In this document: positions 50,554-59,051 of the stretch, piece after piece
Layout: every line of letters begins with the position of its first letter
How positions within the stretch are numbered: position 1 is the stretch's first letter
Source of the DNA: JANSYL01 sp963921255
Lineage (GTDB): Bacteria; Pseudomonadota; Alphaproteobacteria; Rhodobacterales; Rhodobacteraceae
Assembly (NCBI GenBank): GCA_963921255.3
Contig: CAWUEW020000003.1
Span: 1,240,001-1,304,000 of the forward strand
DNA: 64,000 bases
Direction: 5' to 3'
Program-made: the position numbers and the translations under genes
The notes under the pieces: model-generated
What the model saw: the letters and a program-made list of their open reading frames with translations, nothing else
Told to the model about the DNA's origin: nothing
Database searches by the model: none

Positions 50554-51803
50554 TGACCGTGTGCACCAGATGCCTTTACACGCAGACGCATCCTCTGTTC
50601 CTGACCTTGGACGATGACGGGGTATGCAGCGGCTGCCGTGTCCACGAGGAAAAGGACCGGCTTGATTGGGCCGCGCGCGGCACACGGCTTGCCGGCATCT
50701 TCGACGACTATCGCAACACCTCGGGGCGCAACTATGACTGCGTTGTCCCCGTAAGCGGCGCCCGTGACAGCTTCTTCATCGTCCATACGGTCAAGAACGT
50801 CTACGGCATGAACCCATTGCTTGTGACCTATAACAGGCACTTCAACACCGCGACGGGCGTTCGGAACCTGGCCACGCTGAGGACGGTATTCGATTGCGAT
50901 ATCATCACGTTGACGGTCCAACCCCAAACGGTGAAGAAGATCACCCGCGCGACATTCCGGCGGTTTGGCAGCGTGTATTGGCATGTTTTGGCAGGCCAGA
51001 CGGTGCACCCGGTTCAGGTCGCCACGAAGTTCAAAATTCCCCTGATCGTTTGGGGCGCCCACCAGGGGTTGGATCAGGTCGGCATGTTTTCCCACCTCGA
51101 CGAGGTGGAGATGACCCGGAAATACCGCAAAGAGCACGACCTTATGGGGGTCGAGGCCGAGGACCTGATCAACCGGATCGACCACATCACGCCCGAGGAT
51201 GTCAGGCCGTATGAATATCCCGATGACCGGGAGCTTGAGAGCATCGGGGTGCGGGGCATTTACCTCGGCAATTTCATGCCGTGGGACAGCCGAACGCAAC
51301 ACGAAGAGATGATCGAACGCTACGGGTATGAAACCGCGGCCCAGAACCGGACATTCGACAGCTACAACGACGTGGATTGCTGGCTGTATTCCGATGTCCA
51401 TGATTATCTCAAGGTTCTCAAACACGGATATGGAAAGGTTCTGGATCACGCCTGCCGTGACGTCAGGCTGCGGCATATGACACGCGACGACGGCATTGCG
51501 TTGGTGCGCGCCTACCAGGACAAACCCATCCAGCATCTGGACCTTTTCCTCGATTGGCTCGGCATCACGGAAGAGGCGTTTCACTACGTGGCCGACCAGC
51601 ATCGGAACCCCGACATCTGGTATCGCGACGCCGATTGGACATGGCAGCGGCGAGTTGACCAGGACGCGGCCCTGACGGATTTTCCGGCGCCAGGGCAGCC
51701 CTTGGACCACGTCCAACCCTTCGCGCCCTTCACCCTGACCGGGGCCGGCGAAAGCCCGGACCCGGACGATCAGTACATCCTGTTCGGAAAGGGCGCAGCT
51801 TGA
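50553..51803 (+). CDS. Second N-acetyl sugar amidotransferase-like protein, altered PP-loop
   Basis: 416 residues, a divergent paralogue of the gene at 47913. The Cys site is kept (Cys4, Cys7, Cys25, Cys28), and the following YDCVVPVSGARDSFFIV has SGARDS in place of SGGKDS. The C-terminal half (RLRHMTRDDGIALVRAYQD) also parallels the paralogue (FGRMSRADGIALVERF). It may amidinate a second position or support the first enzyme. Confidence 0.82.
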   Translation: MTVCTRCLYTQTHPLFLTLDDDGVCSGCRVHEEKDRLDWAARGTRLAGIFDDYRNTSGRNYDCVVPVSGARDSFFIVHTVKNVYGMNPLLVTYNRHFNTATGVRNLATLRTVFDCDIITLTVQPQTVKKITRATFRRFGSVYWHVLAGQTVHPVQVATKFKIPLIVWGAHQGLDQVGMFSHLDEVEMTRKYRKEHDLMGVEAEDLINRIDHITPEDVRPYEYPDDRELESIGVRGIYLGNFMPWDSRTQHEEMIERYGYETAAQNRTFDSYNDVDCWLYSDVHDYLKVLKHGYGKVLDHACRDVRLRHMTRDDGIALVRAYQDKPIQHLDLFLDWLGITEEAFHYVADQHRNPDIWYRDADWTWQRRVDQDAALTDFPAPGQPLDHVQPFAPFTLTGAGESPDPDDQYILFGKGAA

Positions 51804-52975
51804 GCGCCGCACAGGACGACCGCGCGCGCCTGGGGCAGATCGTGGCCGCCTGCCGGGACTGGAACGCGCAGGCCAAGGTGTACATCCCCGATGAGATCAA
51901 CACCCGTGCGGCCCATGGGACAAACCCGCGTCGCATCGCAAAGGCGCTGAGCGGCCTTTTCGCGTTTCCCCCAAAAAATGCACCCAAACGCGTTTTCCTG
52001 TTCCAGGGCATGCGCGCCCAACATCTGTGGGGCCTGTTTCCCAAGGACCAGGTCTATGTGATCGGAACCGGCCCGGAGGGTCGTCGCGTGAAGGCGATGG
52101 GGTATCACTTCATCCCGGACTTCGCGATTGAGCGGAGTGTGAAGCTCTCTGTGTATCAGGGCGTGGATGCATTGGCCTATCGCACGCTGCGCCGGTGGCG
52201 GTCCTGGATCAAGGACCGCGACGTCACGGTGTTTCTGTACGAGGACACACAGCCCGTGGGCGCCTTTTTCGCGCATTTGGAGGATTATGGGACGGCGACC
52301 TATCGGGCGGCCTGTCTGCAGCATGGGCATTACTGTGGCTTCAATCCGCCCTACCGGCCCGAAGGTCGCCTGACCGAGTACAACCTCGTGTGGGATCGCC
52401 AGCAGGGCGACTGGATCTCTGATCGGCCCGACAAGACCGCCGTGATGGGCCTGTCCTACGAAGCAAAGGCCGCCCCGGCCGGTCCCACACGGCGCGTGGT
52501 CCTGGTGGGTTTGGGCATGCCCGATCTTCAGGACAAGGCCATGGGTCTGTTTCTGGCCGCCTCGCGCGCCCTCGAGGCGGCGTTTGACGATATCGAAATC
52601 CTCTATCGCCCACACCCGTTCGAGTTTCGGTCACCCAAAGGAATCGAGGCCTGTGCGCAAGCCTTTGGACAGATCGACCGGACTGAAAAACTGGATCTCC
52701 TTAACGGACCGCGATCCCTGTTTTTGGGGGAGGTGTCGTCGCTTTTGTATGAGGCCAAGCAAACCGGGCACATTGCCGCCTACATGTCGGTCAACCCGAA
52801 CCAGTTGCCCACCGGATACCACGATGTGACGTTCGAGCCCGGCAACGAGGCGGAATTCGTGCGCGCCGTCCGCGATGCCTTTGCCGCCGACGCGCCGGAT
52901 GGCTCGGTCCGTGCGGCCCATGGCGATCCACAGCAGCGGTTTCTCGAGGCGGTTCGATCCTTGCGGCTGGACTAA
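51800..52975 (+). CDS. Probable glycosyltransferase of the nonulosonic acid operon
   Basis: 391 residues, no signal or membrane helix. Two features suggest a GT-B-like transferase: CLQHGHYCGFNPPY and, about 90 residues later, ILYRPHPFEFRS, similar to the H-G and RPHP patterns of capsule and sialic-acid-type transferases. VSSLLYEAKQTGHIAAY fits the nucleotide-binding end. It is the last gene of the operon (TTG start overlapping the previous stop), so transfer of the activated sugar is a sensible role. Family not certain. Confidence 0.6.
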   Translation: MSAAQDDRARLGQIVAACRDWNAQAKVYIPDEINTRAAHGTNPRRIAKALSGLFAFPPKNAPKRVFLFQGMRAQHLWGLFPKDQVYVIGTGPEGRRVKAMGYHFIPDFAIERSVKLSVYQGVDALAYRTLRRWRSWIKDRDVTVFLYEDTQPVGAFFAHLEDYGTATYRAACLQHGHYCGFNPPYRPEGRLTEYNLVWDRQQGDWISDRPDKTAVMGLSYEAKAAPAGPTRRVVLVGLGMPDLQDKAMGLFLAASRALEAAFDDIEILYRPHPFEFRSPKGIEACAQAFGQIDRTEKLDLLNGPRSLFLGEVSSLLYEAKQTGHIAAYMSVNPNQLPTGYHDVTFEPGNEAEFVRAVRDAFAADAPDGSVRAAHGDPQQRFLEAVRSLRLD

Positions 52976-53032
52976 CGCAACCGGGGCGCCGGACCACCGG
53001 ACCGGTCGTCCGATGCCCCTTTAAAGCGCCCG

Positions 53033-53866
53033 TCAGATCGCCAGACCCGCGGCCTTCAGATGGTCAAATCCCTTCGGCACATCGGCCCGGTTGCGAAGCT
53101 CCAGAACCAGATGCGGCGCCGCGTCGATGGCGGATAAGGCGTCGAACACCTCGGCCCATGGCAACGTGCCATCTCCGGGGGCCCAGTGCCGATCTGCCGA
53201 TCCGTCCGTATCCTGCAGATGGACATGGGACAGCCACGATCCCGCAGCGTGAACGAAGGCCGCAACCGACGGCGCCCCTTGGGTCCTATGGGAATTGTAG
53301 GCATGGCCGGTATCGATCGACACCCGCACTGCGTCCGATCCGAAACTGCGGGCCAGATCCAGGCGATCCATGGGATCCACGTCATCGCAGTTTTCCAGAA
53401 CCAACGTGACGCCGGCCGTTTCGGCGCGCGCGACAACCGGGCCCAACAGATCCTGGCAGGCGTCGATGATCCGCTGTTTCAGGCTCGGGCTCGCCTCCGT
53501 CGCGGGGTGGTCGACATAGTTCAGATAATCCCAGATCGTGAACGGCGAATGCGGAACCATCTGGGTCGCGCCCAGGATCTCCGCAGCCTCCACCGCGTCC
53601 AAATATCGTCTCGTGATCAACGGCCGCAGTTCTGCGTCCGCGCACTGGACGGGCAGATCATAGAACGGCCCATGGATGCCCAACCGCCCCGAGAACCCGT
53701 CGAGCTGCGCCTTGGCGTGCTGCGTGAAGCCGCGCCAATCGCCAAGCATCAGCCCCGGCTTGTAGAAGTCCTGGACTTCCAGATCGCGCGCATCGGCCCA
53801 CAGCCAATCGCGATAGGTCGGGATGTCCTCGGCATAGAGCGCCGCGCCGATTTTCATGGGGGACAT
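53033..53866 (-). CDS. Sugar phosphate isomerase/epimerase (TIM barrel)
   Basis: 277 residues, AP-endonuclease-2-like fold: MKIGAALYAEDIPTYRD, LVLENCDDVDPMDRLDLA, RVSIDTGHAYNSH, HVHLQDTDGSADRHWAPGDG. Conserved Glu, His and Asp residues bind metal in xylose-isomerase-like enzymes. Substrate unknown. Start at 53866 (MSPMKIG) with GAGG upstream; 53857 also possible. It faces the end of the sugar operon convergently. Confidence 0.82.
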   Translation of the reverse strand: MSPMKIGAALYAEDIPTYRDWLWADARDLEVQDFYKPGLMLGDWRGFTQHAKAQLDGFSGRLGIHGPFYDLPVQCADAELRPLITRRYLDAVEAAEILGATQMVPHSPFTIWDYLNYVDHPATEASPSLKQRIIDACQDLLGPVVARAETAGVTLVLENCDDVDPMDRLDLARSFGSDAVRVSIDTGHAYNSHRTQGAPSVAAFVHAAGSWLSHVHLQDTDGSADRHWAPGDGTLPWAEVFDALSAIDAAPHLVLELRNRADVPKGFDHLKAAGLAI

Positions 53867-54018
53867 TGTGGCCTCGCACACGGGGGGTGACCAAGCCACC
53901 CTGCATCTGGATTAGGCTGACCGCGGATGTGGCCAATCCGTCCGTCGGGTTGAGACATCGCGCCACGGGGGCCAGCAAGGCGTTCCAAGCGCGCGTCCGT
54001 TTCGACTAGGCTTCTAGC

Positions 54019-54960
54019 ATGGCGATTGTAACAGTTACATTGAACCCCGCGCTCGACCTCGAGACCCAAACCGATCACCTCGTTCCGGGCCAGAAACTCC
54101 GCTGTGCCGAGCCACGCCGCGACCCCGGCGGCGGTGGCATCAACGTGGCCCGTGCGATCAAGATCCTCGGGGGGGAGGCCACGGCGGCCATGGCCGTCGG
54201 GGGCCCGATTGGCACCGGTTTGGCCGAGCTTTTGCGCGCCGCCGACATCCCGGTGGCCGAATTGCCGGCCCCGGGGGGCACACGGCAAAACCTGTCCGTG
54301 ATCGAAACCAGCACCGGGCATCAGTTTCGGTTCATCTTCCCGGGTCCGGCCTGGACAGAAGCGGACCTCGCGGCCACGACCGCAGCCCTGCAGGGCGTCG
54401 TGTCGAACGGCGATCTGGTCATCCTGTCCGGGTCACTGCCGCCGGGTCTGTCGGCCGACCAGCTCCTCGGGCTGGCCCGCGATCTGCAAGCGATGGGCAG
54501 CGACGTCGTGGCCGACACATCCGGCGCGGCGCTGGCGCTGTTGTCAGAGGCGGGGGCGAAGCTGCGGGTGCTGCGGATGGATTCCGAAGAGGCCGAGACC
54601 CTGATCGGACACGCCTTGCCGGATCGTGCGGACACGGCGGCCATGGCCCAAAATCTCGTGCACAAGGAAGCCGCCGATATCGTCATTGTCGCCCGCGGGG
54701 CAGACGGGTCAATCCTCGCCACGGCGGACGGCGCATGGTTCGCGCCCGCCGTGCCGGTCGAGGTCGCGTCGGTCACCGGCGCCGGCGACAGTTTCGTGGG
54801 GGGCGCCATGCTGGCCCTGTCGCGTGGCGCGGGCATGGACGAGGTGTTGCAATGGGGGTGTGCCGCGGCCAGCGCGGCCTGCACGACCGAAGCGACCGAA
54901 CTCTGCAACCGGGCCACCTTTGAGCGGCTCTTGCCGCTCAGCGCTGCGAAACGGCTCTGA
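54019..54960 (+). CDS. PfkB-family sugar kinase (1-phosphofructokinase-like)
   Basis: 313 residues. The N-terminal PfkB signature GGGGINVARAIKILGG and C-terminal VTGAGDSFVGGAMLAL (with the catalytic Asp) are both present; VTLNPALDLETQTDHL starts the domain as in 1-phosphofructokinase and LacC. It phosphorylates a sugar phosphate; fructose 1-phosphate or tagatose 6-phosphate are the usual substrates. No fru operon is adjacent. Confidence 0.9.
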   Translation: MAIVTVTLNPALDLETQTDHLVPGQKLRCAEPRRDPGGGGINVARAIKILGGEATAAMAVGGPIGTGLAELLRAADIPVAELPAPGGTRQNLSVIETSTGHQFRFIFPGPAWTEADLAATTAALQGVVSNGDLVILSGSLPPGLSADQLLGLARDLQAMGSDVVADTSGAALALLSEAGAKLRVLRMDSEEAETLIGHALPDRADTAAMAQNLVHKEAADIVIVARGADGSILATADGAWFAPAVPVEVASVTGAGDSFVGGAMLALSRGAGMDEVLQWGCAAASAACTTEATELCNRATFERLLPLSAAKRL

Positions 54961-54961
54961 G

Positions 54962-56002
54962 TCAGCGACCGGGTATGAGGCTCTCCAACCGGGTCTCAGG
55001 CGGCAACATGTAGACCGGGGACAACGCATGCCGGTCGGTTTCGCGGCCTTCCAAGTACCGAATGACGCTGAGGTAGGGCGGCGCAAGGGTCAGGATCGTT
55101 TCGTCGGAAAACCGGATGGCGCATTGTTCTTCGAACGGACCTTCAAGAAGGAACAGGGTGTAACCGGGCTCTGGTTCCGGACGTGTGTAGTGAGCCGCAT
55201 AGGACTCCACGATCGGTTGCACAGGCGCCGGAAGGTTCCGCGCCTCGGTGTAGTCAGCGCTCGCACAAGCTTGCCGGAAGCCTTGCATGACGTCGAAATC
55301 AGCCGGGATCGCCACCTGGTCCTGATTGACGGCAATCCCCCATAGAAACGCATCATGGAGCGTTTCCACATAGCGCATGCCGTCCGGTGGCGTTTCCAGC
55401 AGTTCGGTCAGCAAGGATTGTCGCAGGATCGGCTCGGCATCGAACATCGTCGGCGGCATCGCGGCTCTGGACAGGGCTGCGATGTTGCGCACCGCCGCTT
55501 GATAGGCGGCTCCAACAACCTCGGATGGATAGGGAATGTTCTGGTCCGGCAACGGCAGGGATGGGGCGTGAAACCCAATCCGCGCGCCCGGTTCCATCAC
55601 CCGGTGGCTGGTTCGGAATTCCCAGAATGCGATCCGCCCATGCATGAAGGCGACGGCACAGGCAGACAGGCATTCGTGTTCGGAATGCACATAGGTGCCC
55701 AGATACGCCTCGGAGATCACGGTGCCCAAAGCGAGACCGGCTTCGAGGTTGCCGCCGGGGCTGTTCATGCACAGGACGCGGTTGTTTTCGTCATGTTGCT
55801 TGGGCGGAATCTGTTCGAGCGCCGCGCGCAGACGGTCCGCATCCCCGTCCTCGATGGGACCGTTCAAAACAAGGTTGCAATAGCCCGATCCGGCGTCCGA
55901 TCCGCGCAGAACGCGGTCCGACAGGACGGTGATCGTTGCCGCCTGAGCCGCCACCGTGCCGCCAAGCACCGCTGCGGCGGCCAGAGCGATCGGTCTCAGC
56001 AT
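54962..56002 (-). CDS. Periplasmic ClpP/crotonase-fold protein (COG3904-like)
   Basis: 346 residues with a signal peptide (about 1-22, GTVAAQAA). The core has LCMNSPGGNLEAGLALG at 78-94 and ECLSACAVAFMHG with candidate nucleophile Ser113, an arrangement typical of ClpP-like periplasmic proteins. The catalytic His is not clear. It might be a peptidase or binding protein. Start at 56002; it overlaps the upstream membrane gene by 7 bases. Confidence 0.75.
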   Translation of the reverse strand: MLRPIALAAAAVLGGTVAAQAATITVLSDRVLRGSDAGSGYCNLVLNGPIEDGDADRLRAALEQIPPKQHDENNRVLCMNSPGGNLEAGLALGTVISEAYLGTYVHSEHECLSACAVAFMHGRIAFWEFRTSHRVMEPGARIGFHAPSLPLPDQNIPYPSEVVGAAYQAAVRNIAALSRAAMPPTMFDAEPILRQSLLTELLETPPDGMRYVETLHDAFLWGIAVNQDQVAIPADFDVMQGFRQACASADYTEARNLPAPVQPIVESYAAHYTRPEPEPGYTLFLLEGPFEEQCAIRFSDETILTLAPPYLSVIRYLEGRETDRHALSPVYMLPPETRLESLIPGR

Positions 56003-56508
56003 CCCGTACCATCCACAAGATGCCGGGCCGCATGGCCGATGTCGCGCATCAAATGCTGGCTTTGCAATTCCTCGATGGGGCGTCGATAGAGACACAGGAA
56101 ATCGGTGGCATAGTCACCGATCTGATTGTCGATCGTCTCTGCATCGCACAGACCGCCTTCTACGCAGCTTCCGATCAGGTCCAGGTTTTCGATCTGGCGC
56201 AGGAACACCGCGGTCGCCTCGGTCGAGCCGAAGACATGTTCCATGGCCAGCGCGTCAATCACCCCGGCGCTACCGGGCCGGCCACTGAGCGCCGCCAAGG
56301 GCTGCGCCATCCAATAGGCCCGAAACTGCTGGCGCGCCGCCGCCATATCCGCATCTTGGAAGGTTTGCAGGAAGACCAAAGCCGTTTCGCTGCGCCGATC
56401 CGCTTCACGCATCAAAAAGCCCCAGACGGCCAGGATGACACCGATAATGACGGCCGCGTGGCTGACCTGCTCGAGGCTGAGCTTTATGTACTTCTTGGGT
56501 TCCGCCAT
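55996..56508 (-). CDS. Single-pass membrane protein, hypothetical
   Basis: 170 residues: a short basic cytoplasmic end, one helix (about 18-36, AAVIIGVILAVWGFLM), then a soluble domain with several Cys near the end (GSCVEGGLCDAE, DFLCLYRR). No known family. It lies in a three-gene operon with a secreted small protein upstream (1 base away) and the ClpP-like protein downstream. Confidence 0.65.
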   Translation of the reverse strand: MAEPKKYIKLSLEQVSHAAVIIGVILAVWGFLMREADRRSETALVFLQTFQDADMAAARQQFRAYWMAQPLAALSGRPGSAGVIDALAMEHVFGSTEATAVFLRQIENLDLIGSCVEGGLCDAETIDNQIGDYATDFLCLYRRPIEELQSQHLMRDIGHAARHLVDGTGC

Positions 56509-56509
56509 C

Positions 56510-56893
56510 TTAGCGGCACGGGTCCCGGGGGATGCGAACGAGGTCACCGTCGGGCGCTGCCTCAAGCTGCGCCAGACACTCCAGTTGGGGCGGCGTGAAC
56601 GAAATGATCTCGGCCGGGCGGGCGGCGCTGTCTTCGACCATGTCGACCTGCGCGATGCCCGAGTTCTGGACAATCATCGCCAAAGCCTCCGTGATGTCGA
56701 CTTCGGGACATGCGCCGAGAACGATGATGGTCACGGGCTCCGCATTGGCGCGGTAGACTTCAAGGTTCTGGATCAGACACTCGAAATGTTCGGTGCGCAG
56801 GACCCAATCCTCGTCCGCGAAGGCTGGAAGGGGCGCAAGGCTTGGTGCCAATGCAAATGCGCCGCAGACACACACCCAACGAATACACTTCAT
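56510..56893 (-). CDS. Secreted small protein, hypothetical
   Basis: 127 residues with a signal peptide (about 1-26, ending PLPAFADE) and four Cys in the mature part (HFECLIQN, LGACPEV, LECLAQL, DPC). No family recognised. Likely periplasmic and disulfide-linked. First gene of the three-gene envelope operon. Confidence 0.65.
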   Translation of the reverse strand: MKCIRWVCVCGAFALAPSLAPLPAFADEDWVLRTEHFECLIQNLEVYRANAEPVTIIVLGACPEVDITEALAMIVQNSGIAQVDMVEDSAARPAEIISFTPPQLECLAQLEAAPDGDLVRIPRDPCR

Positions 56894-56967
56894 GACACAA
56901 CCTTTCGGTCCCGGCTCCGACATCATCGTGGCGGAGACCGGGCCGAAAGGTCAATCGTTTTATGGGC

Positions 56968-57474
56968 TTACTCCGCCGCGTCGCGCTTGGGCAGGACCCA
57001 GTCGGGGCGCGCGAAGTGGCAGGTGTAGCCGTGCGGAATGCGCTGGAGGTAGTCCTGATGCTCCGGCTCGGCTTCCCAGAACGGACCGACGGGCTCCACC
57101 TCGGTCACGACCTTGCCCGGCCAAAGACCCGAGGCTTCGACATCGGCAATCGTGTCGAGGGCACAGGCCTTCTGCGCCTCGTCCACGTAGTAGATCGCCG
57201 AGCGATAGCTCAGGCCAATGTCGTTGCCCTGCCGGTTCAGCGTGGTCGGGTCATGGATCTGGAAGAAGAACTCCAGAATGTCCCGATAGCTGATGAGCTC
57301 GGGGTCAAAGATGATCTCAATCCCTTCGGCGTGGGTGCCGTGATTGCGATAGGTCGCATTTGGCACGTCGCCGCCGGTATAGCCCACCCGCGTCGTCAGG
57401 ACACCGGGCTTGTGCCGGATCAGCTCTTCCATGCCCCAAAAGCAGCCACCGGCCAGAACAGCACGTTCGCTCAT
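56968..57474 (-). CDS. msrA: Peptide methionine sulfoxide reductase A
   Basis: 168 residues. The active-site GCFWG starts near residue 10, followed by GVLTTRVGYTGGDVPNATY and HAEGIEIIFDP. It reduces the S form of methionine sulfoxide. ATGA overlap with msrB, so both stereoisomers are handled by one operon. Cytoplasmic (no signal). Confidence 0.95.
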   Translation of the reverse strand: MSERAVLAGGCFWGMEELIRHKPGVLTTRVGYTGGDVPNATYRNHGTHAEGIEIIFDPELISYRDILEFFFQIHDPTTLNRQGNDIGLSYRSAIYYVDEAQKACALDTIADVEASGLWPGKVVTEVEPVGPFWEAEPEHQDYLQRIPHGYTCHFARPDWVLPKRDAAE

Positions 57475-57920
57475 GCCACATCCTCCACTTGATCCAGATA
57501 GGCGCCATAGCCTTCCGCTTCCATTTCGTCCCGATGGACAAACCGCAGGCTGGCCGAGTTGATGCAGTAGCGCAAGCCGCCCCGGTCGCGCGGGCCGTCC
57601 GGGAACACATGGCCCAGGTGGCTGTCGCCATGGGTCGAGCGTACCTCGGTCCGGATCATACCCAGGCTGAGATCGCGCAACTCGTTGATATGCGCAGCCT
57701 CGATCGGCTTGGTGAAACTGGGCCACCCGCAGCCGCTTTCATACTTGTCGGACGAGGCGAACAGCGGCTCGCCCGAGACGATGTCCACGTAGATGCCCGG
57801 TTCCTTGTTGTAGAGGTATGCGCCGGTGCCCGGACGCTCGGTCGCATCCTGTTGCGTGACGCGGAATTGCTCGGGCGTCAGGTTCGCGATGGCGTCAGGG
57901 TCTTTGGTGTACTGTGTCAT
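57471..57920 (-). CDS. msrB: Peptide methionine sulfoxide reductase B
   Basis: 149 residues. SGCGWPSFTKPI and RYCINSASLRF (catalytic Cys) are present. The zinc-binding CxxC pairs are missing (GIYVDIVSGEPLF at that place), so this is the zinc-free type. It reduces the R form of methionine sulfoxide. First gene of msrB-msrA. Confidence 0.95.
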   Translation of the reverse strand: MTQYTKDPDAIANLTPEQFRVTQQDATERPGTGAYLYNKEPGIYVDIVSGEPLFASSDKYESGCGWPSFTKPIEAAHINELRDLSLGMIRTEVRSTHGDSHLGHVFPDGPRDRGGLRYCINSASLRFVHRDEMEAEGYGAYLDQVEDVA

Positions 57921-57995
57921 TGGACCTCCTCATGCGGCGTGTTGAGGGGAATATGGGGTCGGGGGCAGGGCCTGTCCAACCCCAATCCCGATCAC

Positions 57996-58030
57996 AAAAA
58001 AGCGCCTCAGGACGGGGTGTCCGAGGCGCC
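57996..58030 (-). terminator. Terminator after the DUF882 gene
   Basis: An 11-bp GC-rich stem with one bulged base (GCGCCTCAGGAC and GTCCGAGGCGC) is followed on the minus strand by TTTTTT. It lies about 30 bases downstream of the DUF882 stop codon and before msrB. Confidence 0.7.
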
Positions 58031-58059
58031 TTTGAAGACATATATGTGGGAAATGACCC

Positions 58060-58620
58060 TTAGCCGCCCCAGGTGCGCACCGGACCGCAATCCATATGAA
58101 CGAAGTTCGACCGGCTGTAGCGGCCCACGCCGCCGGCGTTGCAGGCACGCGCGGCGTTGAACATCTGGCTGACCGAGCGCGAATTCAGGCGTAGGTCGGC
58201 GGCTTCCCCGACCATGTGGCGGGAATTGCGCGCCACGCCGGACGACCGCGACCGCAACAGTGCGTTTGTCGCCGGGCTGCGATAGCCGGACAGAAGGGTA
58301 TAGGGTTCGGACGTTTCCAGCAGATTGTGCGACGCGGCCATGATGTCGATCGTGCGCAGGTCAATCGGATGCTGGTCGTCGGTGCGCCAGTCGCGCATGA
58401 AATGGTTGATCTCTTCCAGGGCCGGGCGAATGTAGTCGCCTTCGATCCAGTAGATCATGTCGATGCTTTCGCCAGCGCGGCCGTTGTACATCCGGATCCG
58501 GCGAATATCGCCACCGCCGCGCAGGAAACCCGTTGCATTTGCCATAACAGGCGCTGCGGTCACAGCGGTTGCGGCGAACGCCCGCAACAGCGCGCGACGC
58601 GAAAAACTTGGTGTGGTCAT
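58060..58620 (-). CDS. Tat-exported DUF882 (YcbK-like, M15-type) protein
   Basis: 186 residues. The N-terminus has a twin-arginine motif (FSRRALLRAFAATAVTA). The M15-like domain shows LLSGYRSPATNALL, RNSRHMVGEAADLRL and FVHMDCGPVRTWG, i.e. the His/Asp/His pattern of zinc D,D/L,D-peptidases such as MepK/YcbK, which cut peptidoglycan cross-links. The start at 58620 fits the Tat signal; the longer frame is not real. Divergent from the L,D-transpeptidase across the next gap. Confidence 0.85.
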   Translation of the reverse strand: MTTPSFSRRALLRAFAATAVTAAPVMANATGFLRGGGDIRRIRMYNGRAGESIDMIYWIEGDYIRPALEEINHFMRDWRTDDQHPIDLRTIDIMAASHNLLETSEPYTLLSGYRSPATNALLRSRSSGVARNSRHMVGEAADLRLNSRSVSQMFNAARACNAGGVGRYSRSNFVHMDCGPVRTWGG

Positions 58621-59051
58621 CGGTTGGTATGCCCCATCGTCTGCCCGTTCTAATAGCCGCCCACCCGGTTTCACCCGGCTGTCTTGTCTGCGTGCCATCC
58701 CCATCAGGCGTGTGAGGGATATGACACAATCGAAACTTTTCTGGAACCCCTGTCGGCACCCCCTGTGAGTAAACTTGAAAATTCGGCGATTTTTTGCCGG
58801 TTTACGGGTGAGTCGTGGGCCATGGTCCGCGCCGTTAGCGATCACGTTTTCAAACCGGCCGATCCAACCGACGCCATGCGGGCGTCGGGGGGCGCAGGAA
58901 AACCGCCGTTGATTGCGCAAACTATCGGAAATACCTTGCGAAATCGTGAATGGACACGAATCCTTTTACGGGCAAAGGTCTTCACGACGGCGTGAAGGGC
59001 GACGCACACTGGGGATGTGTCGCGAATTTTGACGAAAAAGGTGGCTGCCAG
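58621..59051. other. Divergent noncoding region between two peptidoglycan genes
   Basis: No gene is supported in these 431 bases. Several AT-rich patches look like promoters for the two divergent genes; the best on the plus strand is TTGATT near 58911 with TACCTT 17 bases on, a weak match. It links a probable cross-link hydrolase and a cross-linking enzyme, so shared control is possible. Confidence 0.4.
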
